Below, one piece after another: positions 5,948-12,265 of a stretch of DNA of 19,329 nucleotides (within the stretch, counting starts at the first letter, position 1; each line of letters begins with the position of its first letter). A program made the translations under genes and the position numbers. Source of the DNA: CAZPCZ01 sp964585225 (GTDB lineage: Bacteria; Patescibacteriota; Patescibacteriia; JACPHY01); contig CAZPCZ010000020.1 in NCBI GenBank assembly GCA_964585225.1, forward strand, positions 1 to 19,329. Reading direction: 5' to 3'. The notes beneath the pieces are model-generated. The model did not search any database, had not been told where the DNA came from, and saw only the letters and a list, made by a program, of their open reading frames with translations.

Positions 5948-8900
5948 GTGCACCCATGTATGGCGAAACCCGCAGCAGATCGAGCAACACCAGCGCAACC
6001 ACCGTCAGATGAGGCGGCGGCGAAGCGGCCGCCTCCCAGCGAGCGCGGGAAAGAGGATCGGTTGGAGGGCGTGGAGCGGAAGGAGGTGACGCTCGAATCA
6101 CTCGAGCGGGAGGTCGAGGAGCTCGTCGGACAGGCCGAGAGCGGGAAAGCGGATTTCGATGCGACGCGCGAGCAGGTGCTCGAGCGCATCCGTTCGTATG
6201 GCGGTGATCTCACGGGCGATGAGCGCGCGAAGCTCGACGGATTGAAAACGCGCGCGGAATCCCGCGTGCGCGATCTCAAGGTGAAGGCGCTCGAGACGCG
6301 AATCGCCGGAATCAAGAAAGCACAAGGCGGAGGCGATGCGGTGCTTGGCGATTCTGGCCGCGGCGCGGCCACGAGCATCCTCACCCAACTCGAGGCCGAA
6401 CTCGCGGCGTTGAAGAAGGAGGCCGCTCCCGCGGAGGCTGCGGCCGCGGATTCCGAAGAGGTCGCCGCGCTGAAACGCCGCATCGAGAATATCAAGCGCG
6501 CGCAGGGCGAGACCGCCGGCGGCGAGCACTACCGCGGCCCGCAAGCGGCCATCCTGAAGGATCTCGAGGCGCAACTTGTAGCACTCCAGGCGAAGGAGAA
6601 GGGCGAGGCGACGCCGCCGACCGAGGAGGCGAAACCGGAAGAGCCAACCGTCGGAGGGACAGCAGAGACGACGCCGACCGAGACCGCGCCGACGACGCCC
6701 GAGACGGAGTCTGCACGACCCATGCCGAGCGCGCGCGAGCTCATGAGCATCGCGAAAATCCGCGCGCAGCATTGGGACAACCCCGAGGCATTGAAGGCCG
6801 CGATGGAGCAGGCGAAGTACGCGGAGTCGAAGGGTGTACTGGAGACCGGAGTAACTCGCGAACCACTCATTGAGCTCATGAAGACGCTCGGGGGTCGCGA
6901 GGGTGATCAAGCGCTCCGTGGCCCAGCGCTCGAACGACTCGCGAAGGAGATGGGCGTGGAACCGGCGCAGCTCGAGGCAGCGTTCGACCGCCAGCAGGCT
7001 GCGCTCGAGCAGCGCGCGCGGGAGGAGGTCAAGCGGGAGTCGCGGGCGGGACTCAAGGGCGTCGTCGCGAAGGGTGCGGCGTACGTCGGGCTCGGCGCGA
7101 TCCTCAACCGTTTCCTCCCGGGATGGGGTGCGCTCACGGCCGGTGTGCGGATAGTGGAGACGTGGCGGCAGGGAGGTGTCGAGGAGAAGAAGGTGCAAGA
7201 GAAGCTCGCGCAATTCCAGAAGCAGATCGAGGAAGGTGACCTCCGAGACCCGAAGGCGCTCGCGAGTGAACTCCTCCGCGATCTCGCGGCCGACGTTGCG
7301 AGTACCAAGCGAACACAGATTGACGGGCAGACGGTCATCCATGACGCGGAGTCGCTTGAGATCTCGGCCGCTCATTGCCGAACGCAGGTGAAGGAGCATC
7401 TCCAGGAACGGTACCCGAATCTCTCGGCAGAGCAACGGAAGGAGCTCATACGCGCATCGGGCGCACTCTTCCTGATGGACCACGCGAACGCGACGCTCGA
7501 AGCGAAGGTTGCCGCGCAGCAGCCGAACGGGTTCCGCAAGCTCGTGGCGACGCTCGATAAGGTGCTCGGGTCGAAGGTGCTCCGCGGTGGAGAGACGACG
7601 CGGGAGAAGATGCTCACGACCGTCGTGTTCGCCGCGGCAGGTGCGATGGCGCGCGAGCTCCCAATCATTCGCAACATCCTCTTCGCCTACACTGGGTTTA
7701 AGGCGGGGGAGATGCTCGCCCAGGGGATCACGAAACGCGCCGGACGGTACGAGGTGTTGAAACCGGTTGCAGCAGCCGCACTCGCGGGGGAGACGGTCGA
7801 GAAGGGCGTGCTCGATCGCGCGCGCTCACAGCTCCTCGATGCGGAATTCCGGAAGAAGAGTCCCGCAGAGTACCAGCAGTTGCGGGAGGCGCTCGAGCGT
7901 CATGAGCTCGCGCTCCTCGGCAAGGCAGAGTCGGCGACCGACTTCGTGGCGAGCCGCACCGACGCGATGGAGGCGACGCTCGCAGCGAAACGGACGAAGG
8001 AGCAGGAACGGCAGTCCATCGTGAACTCCGCACGCATTGCCGGTGCGTTGGCCGGCGCGGTGCTCGGACCAATGGCAGTCGAGTGGATTGCAAAGAAGTT
8101 CCAGCCAGAGCCGACGACGGCACCGCCGGAAGCAGTCGCTCCGGTGGAGCCGGAGGTGGACCCCCGCATGGAGATGGTCGGCACGCGGCAGGCGGGAGAC
8201 GGTTGGACGCATATCCGCGCGCGTCAATTCTATGCGCTCGAACACCCCGAGCTGAGCGGCGACCAGATCGTCGCGAAGATGGAGGCGCACAAGCAGATGC
8301 TCGCGGAGCTCCGAGCTGCGCACGGGTACAAGTACGCGGCGAACCCCAGACACTGGGATGACCGCGCGTTCTCGCTCAAGTACATCGAGCTCGCGAAGGC
8401 GGATGCGATGGCGAACGGCGTCCTCGCGCCGGACGGCCGAACGACGCTCGTCTCACTCCGCGGCGAGGGTGTGCTCCCGATCGATCCGCTCGGCGAGCAG
8501 CAGCTCGCGCCGAAGGGCGATCTCCAGTTCTACGCGACAAAGGCGAAGTTCGGGTTCGAGCCAACGAGGCCGGTGGCTGGCACGGAAACCACGACCGGCG
8601 ACATCCGTTTCCTCGATGCCGGCGACACCGCGATGAGCGAGGAGGACTACGCGACGTGGCTCAGGGAGCACCCGGGATCGCAGCTTGCTGAAGTTCGGCC
8701 GGGAGGCGGGGCGGGTCGTTGGGCGACAGTGGAGGTCCTGGGCGCCGGTGATGAGAAGACGTCTATCCGGGTACCCGCGTCCGGTGGCGGTACATTCGAG
8801 GCGGGGTTTCGGACTGCCGCCACCGCAGAGCGCGCCGCGCAGGACATGACGGGGACGGTCGAGCAGGATCTCACGGCACTGCAGCGGTTCATGGCCCCGG

Positions 8901-9415
8901 GTGCGCGACCGGCTGGCAGTGAAGTGCGGACGGCGGTCGCCGAGGCCGAGGAGCACCTGCAGGCTGCGCGCGATCGCCTCGCGGAGATGAAGCGCGTGAG
9001 CGGCTACATGCCGGAGAATGAGAAGCTCGAGGACACGATCCGCCTCCAGGAGCGGGCGCTCGCCGACGCGAAGCGGGAGCTGGTGGGCGCGAGACTGCTG
9101 CCGGCGGAAGGAGCAGCCGAGGCCGCAGTCGACGCCGGAGGAGAGGTTGCGCGTGCGCCGGAGTTCGTGAAAGCGTGGGAGAATATCTTCCGTGGTGATC
9201 GGTCGACGGCCGATCGCCTCGCGCAGCTCACCGCATATCTGAAGGAGCGGACGTTCTCAGCGATGGGCGGACGGACTCAATTCAAGCTCGACAGCGGCAA
9301 TCCGGTCTACAGCACCAACGGTGGAGTGACGTTCCAACCGATGACCGAGAAGGTCGTCCGCCTCCTCGTCGAGGAACAGGGGAGAGAGGACAAACTCATG
9401 GCGGCGGGTTCTTGA
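5948..9415 (+). CDS. Giant coiled-coil/membrane protein of unknown function
   Basis: 1155 aa from a GTG at 5948 (AGAGG 5 nt upstream); an ATG at 5960 is a possible alternative. Residues 35-220 are charged coiled coil and contain an internal duplication: 115-157 (LETRIAGIKKAQGGG... ILTQLEAELAALKK) and 175-217 (LKRRIENIKRAQGET...ILKDLEAQLVALQAK). A Glu/Pro/Thr-rich linker (220-258) leads to a helical region. Three moderately hydrophobic segments follow, at about 370-402, 555-590 and 690-713. Residues 745-850 form a compact part (GDGWTHIRARQF, KYIELAKADAMANG, LVSLRGEGVLPIDPLGEQ) that recalls repeated 'GDG-W' modules of other CPR surface proteins, though weakly. A second coiled coil spans 985-1050. 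There is no signal peptide and no catalytic motif. It ends the unit that starts at 5350; the next gene is convergent. Confidence 0.75.
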   Translation: MHPCMAKPAADRATPAQPPSDEAAAKRPPPSERGKEDRLEGVERKEVTLESLEREVEELVGQAESGKADFDATREQVLERIRSYGGDLTGDERAKLDGLKTRAESRVRDLKVKALETRIAGIKKAQGGGDAVLGDSGRGAATSILTQLEAELAALKKEAAPAEAAAADSEEVAALKRRIENIKRAQGETAGGEHYRGPQAAILKDLEAQLVALQAKEKGEATPPTEEAKPEEPTVGGTAETTPTETAPTTPETESARPMPSARELMSIAKIRAQHWDNPEALKAAMEQAKYAESKGVLETGVTREPLIELMKTLGGREGDQALRGPALERLAKEMGVEPAQLEAAFDRQQAALEQRAREEVKRESRAGLKGVVAKGAAYVGLGAILNRFLPGWGALTAGVRIVETWRQGGVEEKKVQEKLAQFQKQIEEGDLRDPKALASELLRDLAADVASTKRTQIDGQTVIHDAESLEISAAHCRTQVKEHLQERYPNLSAEQRKELIRASGALFLMDHANATLEAKVAAQQPNGFRKLVATLDKVLGSKVLRGGETTREKMLTTVVFAAAGAMARELPIIRNILFAYTGFKAGEMLAQGITKRAGRYEVLKPVAAAALAGETVEKGVLDRARSQLLDAEFRKKSPAEYQQLREALERHELALLGKAESATDFVASRTDAMEATLAAKRTKEQERQSIVNSARIAGALAGAVLGPMAVEWIAKKFQPEPTTAPPEAVAPVEPEVDPRMEMVGTRQAGDGWTHIRARQFYALEHPELSGDQIVAKMEAHKQMLAELRAAHGYKYAANPRHWDDRAFSLKYIELAKADAMANGVLAPDGRTTLVSLRGEGVLPIDPLGEQQLAPKGDLQFYATKAKFGFEPTRPVAGTETTTGDIRFLDAGDTAMSEEDYATWLREHPGSQLAEVRPGGGAGRWATVEVLGAGDEKTSIRVPASGGGTFEAGFRTAATAERAAQDMTGTVEQDLTALQRFMAPGARPAGSEVRTAVAEAEEHLQAARDRLAEMKRVSGYMPENEKLEDTIRLQERALADAKRELVGARLLPAEGAAEAAVDAGGEVARAPEFVKAWENIFRGDRSTADRLAQLTAYLKERTFSAMGGRTQFKLDSGNPVYSTNGGVTFQPMTEKVVRLLVEEQGREDKLMAAGS

Positions 9416-9425
9416 GCGATCAATC

Positions 9426-9468
9426 AAACGTACCAGGTACCCTCTTTCGTAGGGTACCTGGTACGTTT
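9426..9468. terminator. 18-bp perfect hairpin between convergent genes
   Basis: AAACGTACCAGGTACCCT (9426-9443) and AGGGTACCTGGTACGTTT (9451-9468) are exact complements with a 7-nt loop. The hairpin lies between the end of the 1155-aa gene (plus) and rplT (minus), so it can serve both. T-runs are short on either side (GTTTCGTGT on plus, GTTTGATTG on minus). Confidence 0.75.
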
Positions 9469-9484
9469 CGTGTCGTATCGTTGC

Positions 9485-9823
9485 TTATCCGCGGACGACT
9501 CGTTCGAACACCTTCGGGTGTTCCGCGGCGAGCGTGGCGAGGATCTTCCGGTCGAGTGCGATGTTCCGGCGCTTGAGATCCGCGATGAGCCGGCTGTACG
9601 AGACACCGTGCTGTCGCGCGCCGGCGTTGATCCGGATATTCCAGAGCGCGCGGAAGTTCCGCTTCTTCTTCCGGCGGTCCATGAACGCGTGCTGGCCGGC
9701 CTTGAGGAACGCCTCGTGCGCACGCTTCATCTTCGACTTCCGACCCCACAGGTACCCCTTCGTGGCGCGGAGGAGGGCACGTCGCTTCTTGAGGTGGAGG
9801 ACACCTCGTTTGACCCTAGGCAT
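9485..9823 (-). CDS. rplT: 50S ribosomal protein L20 (bL20)
   Basis: 112 aa, the usual length. It shows the family's basic N-terminal extension MPRVKRGVLHLKKRRALLRA, the KGYLWGRKSKMKRAHEAFLK stretch, and the core RRKKKRNFRALWNIRINAGA followed by GVSYSRLIADLKRRNIALDR and the final LATLAAEHPKVFERVV. L20 binds 23S rRNA early in 50S assembly and in many bacteria represses its own operon. The ATG (9823) overlaps the rpmI stop by 8 bp, so translation is probably coupled. There is no SD. It is the last gene of infC-rpmI-rplT and ends before the perfect hairpin at 9426-9468. Confidence 0.98.
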   Translation of the reverse strand: MPRVKRGVLHLKKRRALLRATKGYLWGRKSKMKRAHEAFLKAGQHAFMDRRKKKRNFRALWNIRINAGARQHGVSYSRLIADLKRRNIALDRKILATLAAEHPKVFERVVRG

Positions 9824-10013
9824 ATGGGAGTGCGCGTCTCGCCGTCCTCGCGAGGAGGGGATCGAAGGCGATGTCGCGGCGTTTGCGCATCCTCGTCCCG
9901 CTTGATTCGCGCGAGTTGAAGTGGTCCTGGCCTGATTTGCGTTTGAGCGCCTTCCCGCGACGCGTGAGGACGACGCGCTTCGCGGTCGCTTGGTGGGTTT
10001 TGAGCTTCGCCAT
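9816..10013 (-). CDS. rpmI: 50S ribosomal protein L35 (bL35)
   Basis: 65 aa, as usual for L35: MAKLKTHQATAKRVVLTRRG, KALKRKSGQDHFNSRESSG and the RMRKRRDIAFDP tail. It is a small basic component of the large subunit. The ATG at 10013 has no SD; the upstream leader is the pyrimidine-rich repeat that ends CCACTATG, just as at 5350. It lies 69 bp after infC and overlaps rplT by 8 bp. Confidence 0.96.
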   Translation of the reverse strand: MAKLKTHQATAKRVVLTRRGKALKRKSGQDHFNSRESSGTRMRKRRDIAFDPLLARTARRALPYA

Positions 10014-10090
10014 AGTGGGGGAGAGCAGTGAAGTAGTGAAGTGGTGGAGTTGTACGGATTCCTCTACTACTGAACCACTACACTACTGAA
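10014..10090 (-). repeat. 'CTACT/CCACT' low-complexity repeat between infC and rpmI
   Basis: On the minus strand it reads GTTCAGTAGTGTAGTGG, GTTCAGTAGTAGAGG, then AACTCCACCACTTCACTACT. GTAGTG-type words in the first half are complementary to CACTAC-type words in the second, so a hairpin can form. It overlaps the last codons of infC and ends a few bases before the rpmI ATG. It belongs to the same word family as the repeats at 5307-5349. Confidence 0.6.
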
Positions 10091-10715
10091 CGACTGATTT
10101 GCTGTCCAATTCGTCCTCTCCCTCCTCCTCTGCTTCTTGCTTCCCCTCCGTGCCGTGCTTCCGCCCTCCGACGACGAGCGAGAATCGTCCGCCTTGGACG
10201 GAGAGTGGTTGGTCAATGGAGAGCTGGTAGTCTGATCGCAGGTCGTTGACGAACTTCTGGATGACCTCGCGCGCCATCGCACCGTGCGCGCGCTCGCGGC
10301 CGCGGAGGATGATCTCGACCGCGACGCGGTTCCCCTCATCGAAGAATTCCTTCGCCTTCTCCAGCCGCATGGTACGGTCGTGCTCGCCGATGCGGAGCGA
10401 TAATCGGACGCCCTTCACCTCGACCTTCTTCGCGTGCGCCTTCTGGAGGCGTCGCGCCTTCTCCTGCTCGTACTTGAACTGTTTGGCGTCGAGGAACTTG
10501 CAGATCGGCGGCTGTGCCTTCGGGTTTACCTCGATGAGATCGAACCCGCGCTCACGCGCGGTCGCGAGCGCTTGCGCGGTCGGCAGCGCGCCGAGGTTCT
10601 CGCCCTGCTCATCAATGACCTGGACCTCGGGGACGCGAATACGCTCGTTCACGCGGAACAGTTGCCGTTCGCGTTCGACCTCTCGTTGGAATCGTCGGTG
10701 GCGGTGGATGCGCAT
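10083..10715 (-). CDS. infC: Translation initiation factor IF-3
   Basis: 210 aa from the ATG at 10715 (MRIHRHRRF...); an in-frame TTG at 10733 would add six residues. IF3 N-domain: LFRVNERIRVPEVQVIDEQG, then LIEVNPKAQPPICKFLDAKQ with the canonical PP-[IV]-[CA]-K motif and FKYEQEK. C-domain: KGVRLSLRIGEHDRTMRLEK, AKEFFDEGNRVAVEIILRGR. It binds the 30S subunit, prevents premature 50S joining and checks the start codon. The C-terminal tail of about 25 residues (EGKQEAEEEGEDELDSKSVVQ-like, acidic) is longer than usual and disordered. There is no SD; an infC gene with an odd start region is typical, because IF3 autoregulates through its start codon in E. coli. First protein gene after ssrA, with rpmI and rplT downstream. 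Confidence 0.96.
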   Translation of the reverse strand: MRIHRHRRFQREVERERQLFRVNERIRVPEVQVIDEQGENLGALPTAQALATARERGFDLIEVNPKAQPPICKFLDAKQFKYEQEKARRLQKAHAKKVEVKGVRLSLRIGEHDRTMRLEKAKEFFDEGNRVAVEIILRGRERAHGAMAREVIQKFVNDLRSDYQLSIDQPLSVQGGRFSLVVGGRKHGTEGKQEAEEEGEDELDSKSVVQ

Positions 10716-10742
10716 GCGAGCTTTCAGCTTCAAGCTGCAAGT

Positions 10743-10799
10743 CCCGACGCTTCGGCCGGGATCCCGACACGGAGTCGTCGGGGCGACAAGCAGTTGTCG
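10743..10799 (-). promoter_or_regulatory. Structured leader upstream of infC
   Basis: Between the tmRNA 3' end and infC the RNA can form CCCGACG/CGTCGGG (10743-10749 with 10776-10782) and CGACAA/TTGTCG (10784-10789 with 10794-10799). Closer to the start, CAGCTT-C-AAGCTG forms a further small palindrome (about 10726-10738). IF3 operons are often controlled by L20 or IF3 acting on such leaders; no specific L20 site could be assigned here. Part of the structure may instead be processing signals of the tmRNA precursor. Confidence 0.4.
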
Positions 10800-10801
10800 T
10801 T

Positions 10802-10848
10802 CCCACCTCCAACCGCGGTCCTCACGGAGAACCGCGCTTGGAGGTGGG
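10802..10848 (-). other. 22-bp inverted repeat spanning the tmRNA 3' end
   Basis: Arms 10802-10823 and 10827-10848 are complementary over 22 positions except one G/G mismatch and one wobble, with a 3-nt loop. The mature tmRNA 3' nucleotide (10839) lies inside one arm, so the acceptor strand CACCTCC can pair either with the tmRNA 5' end or with the downstream GGAGGTG. No T-run follows, so it is not a standard terminator. Confidence 0.7.
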
Positions 10849-11236
10849 GGGAGTTGAACCCCCGTGTGGGCGGTCGTTGATCCTTTCCGTGTCCAGGCAT
10901 GTCGCCGTTGGTGGTGTCCCGCGTGCGCTCGAACGGCGCGAAATGCGCTCGCGGTGAGCCCTCATGTCTCCTCGACGCCCCACGAGGGCAGTGGGAACAT
11001 CCAGCCTAGTTGATAACACCTGCGGCCCACGTACTAGGCGTCGGTGGCGCAGATGGGCACTCGCAGTTACGCGAACGCCGAAACGAACGAAGGCATGCGG
11101 AACGCATTGCGGACCGCGTCCTTCGCCCGAGAGAACGCATTGACAGTTGCGTTTGGTGTTCGTTGTTTTACGAGGTGGACGAACAACCTCGGCCTGTAGG
11201 AATGGAAACGAACACCCATCGAATCCCGACACCCCC
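10839..11236 (-). ncRNA. ssrA: Transfer-messenger RNA (tmRNA)
   Basis: About 398 nt. The 5' end GGGGGTG, then the hallmark GGGATTCGATGGG; the 3' end has the T arm CGGGGG-TTCAACT-CCCCC and acceptor strand CACCTCC, which pairs with the 5' end with one G-T wobble, and discriminator A. CCA is not encoded. Pseudoknot PK1 is visible after PK-typical CCGAGG: stem GAGGT/ACCTC and knot GTTGTT/AACAAC around CTCGTAAAA. The reading frame resumes at GCA (11150). tmRNA with SmpB rescues stalled ribosomes and tags the nascent protein for proteolysis. smpB lies 0.55 kb away. Read on the minus strand, ssrA precedes infC-rpmI-rplT. Confidence 0.95.
11067..11150 (-). CDS. tmRNA-encoded proteolysis tag
   Basis: Inside the tmRNA, GCA (11150-11148) opens a frame of 27 codons ending in TAA (11069-11067). 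The peptide is ATVNAFSRAKDAVRNAFRMP followed by SFVSAFA. The frame is fixed by the position after PK1 and by the hydrophobic AFA end, which serves the same role as the usual ALAA. It has four basic and one acidic residue, whereas common tags are short and neutral or acidic. Resume site is inferred, not proven. Confidence 0.8.
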   Translation of the reverse strand, partial: ATVNAFSRAKDAVRNAFRMPSFVSAFA

Positions 11237-11271
11237 ATGGGTAGAAAAAATCCCGCAGAGGGGACATGGCT

Positions 11272-11300
11272 ACTGTGCCGTGAACGCGCGTTCGTGTCAA
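11272..11300 (-). promoter_or_regulatory. Putative promoter of ssrA
   Basis: On the minus strand TTGACA (11300-11295), a 17-bp spacer and CACAGT (11277-11272). The -35 is consensus and the -10 weak. The predicted start is about 30 nt upstream of the mature tmRNA 5' end, leaving a short leader for RNase P removal. Confidence 0.5.
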
Positions 11301-11334
11301 GGAACATCCGCATGGGACGTGCGGCGCGGACCGG

Positions 11335-11364
11335 TTGTGTCCTCGCACGCGTTCGTGGTATTGT
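11335..11364 (+). promoter_or_regulatory. Putative promoter of the 132-aa coiled-coil gene
   Basis: TTGTGT (11335-11340), an 18-bp spacer and TATTGT (11359-11364). Transcription would start near 11371, about 10 nt before the ATG at 11381, which has no SD. It is divergent from the ssrA promoter, with 34 bp between the two -35 boxes. Confidence 0.45.
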
Positions 11365-11380
11365 ACACGTACTCCATGGT

Positions 11381-11779
11381 ATGGGTGAACTCCCATCACG
11401 TGACCGACGAGAACCGGCGCGACGAGACGGTGACGTGGCGCCGGACGACGTACTCCGCATGCCGGAGGACGAGGCCTTGGATATCGGCGCACGTCTCCAC
11501 GTACAGCTCATGCAGCTGGCGGAACGACGGCAGGAATACGCGGATCACGTGGCGCGGCTGAACACGCGATTCCAGGCGCTCCGGGAGCAACTCTTTCACG
11601 GAGATCTTGGAGACGAGGAGCGCGTCGCGCTCCTCGATGAGTTCGAGGGCGTGAAGGCGGTCATGGACGAGTTCATGGAGATTGCTCGGGGCCTCAGTCG
11701 GACCTTTGTGATGAAACTCAAGCAGCTCGAACGTCTCGAGGCGCACCGCCGTGCATCCGAGAGCGATGCGGCCGCGTAG
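11381..11779 (+). CDS. Small coiled-coil protein of unknown function
   Basis: 132 aa from the ATG at 11381. The reading is open further upstream to 11147, but that part runs through the tmRNA 5' half on the other strand, so the short form is preferred. After a charged N-terminus (MGELPSRDRREPARRDGDVA) come two long amphipathic helices, GARLHVQLMQLAERRQEYAD with HVARLNTRFQALREQLFHGD, and ALLDEFEGVKAVMDEFMEIA with MKLKQLERLEAHRR. The layout is a helical hairpin joined by a short DLGDEER turn. No family is recognised. It is convergent with smpB, 7 bp apart, with no terminator between them. Confidence 0.65.
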   Translation: MGELPSRDRREPARRDGDVAPDDVLRMPEDEALDIGARLHVQLMQLAERRQEYADHVARLNTRFQALREQLFHGDLGDEERVALLDEFEGVKAVMDEFMEIARGLSRTFVMKLKQLERLEAHRRASESDAAA

Positions 11780-11786
11780 GGAATGT

Positions 11787-12242
11787 TCACCGCATCCCCG
11801 CGCTCCGCATGCGGCGTTCGTCCTCACGCCGTTTGATGGTCGCGCGTTTCTCGAATACCCGCTTCCCGCGCGCGAGGGCGATCTCCACTTTGATGAGTCC
11901 CCGGCGGGTGTAGCAGCGGAGCGGCACGAGCGTGAGCCGCTCCGCTTCGTGTTTGCCGATGAGGCGGTTGAGCTCGGCGCGGCGGAGGAGGAGTCGGCGC
12001 GGACGCGTGGGGTCGTAGCCGTCGAGGCGGCCCGCCTTCTCGTACGGCGCGACCGTCGCATTCGTCAGCCACGCCTCGCCACCGCGGATGTGCACGAAGC
12101 TCCCGCGGAGGCTCATCCTCCCGCGCTTCGCGGACTTCACCTCGTGGCCGAGGAGTGCAATGCCCGCGTCGAACGTGTCGAGGATTTCGTAGTCGTAGCG
12201 GGTGCGCTTGTTCAGGGCGAGCGTCGATGGGGGTTTCGGCAT
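11787..12242 (-). CDS. smpB: SsrA-binding protein SmpB
   Basis: 151 aa, the usual length. Family features are the start TLALNKRTRYDYEILDTFDA with GIALLGHEVKSAKRGRMSLR, the RGGEAWLTNATVAPYEKAG stretch (matching the usual 'GE-x-[FW]-L-x-[NG]-x-[HR]-I-[SA]-x-Y'), RRLLLRRAELNRLIGKHEAE, LTLVPLRCYTRRGLIKVEIA and the basic tail RGKRVFEKRATIKRREDERR. SmpB binds the tRNA-like domain of tmRNA and its tail probes the empty mRNA channel. The ATG (12242) has no SD and overlaps the -10 box of the divergent permease gene; the predicted own -10 (TACACT, 12259-12254) would give an mRNA with only a few leader nucleotides. Confidence 0.96.
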   Translation of the reverse strand: MPKPPSTLALNKRTRYDYEILDTFDAGIALLGHEVKSAKRGRMSLRGSFVHIRGGEAWLTNATVAPYEKAGRLDGYDPTRPRRLLLRRAELNRLIGKHEAERLTLVPLRCYTRRGLIKVEIALARGKRVFEKRATIKRREDERRMRSAGMR

Positions 12243-12259
12243 ATACTGTGGATAGTGTA
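12242..12259. promoter_or_regulatory. Overlapping divergent -10 boxes of smpB and the permease operon
   Basis: TATACT on plus (12242-12247) and TACACT on minus (12259-12254, read AGTGTA on plus) lie 6 bp apart and face each other across GTGGAT. The plus box overlaps the smpB start codon. Predicted leaders are about 12 nt for the permease gene (ATG 12266) and about 5 nt for smpB. The -35 regions are poor on both strands. The two polymerases could not sit here together. Confidence 0.5.
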
Positions 12260-12265
12260 CCGCCT

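Noticed and set aside
6098..7483. 461-codon minus-strand frame inside the 1155-aa gene
   Set aside because: It is an antisense shadow (Arg/Leu-rich). The plus-strand frame has heptads and an internal duplication typical of real protein.
11147..11380. Upstream extension of the 132-aa coiled-coil gene
   Set aside because: The added 78 residues would be encoded opposite the conserved 5' half of ssrA and are low-quality sequence; a promoter lies just before the ATG at 11381.
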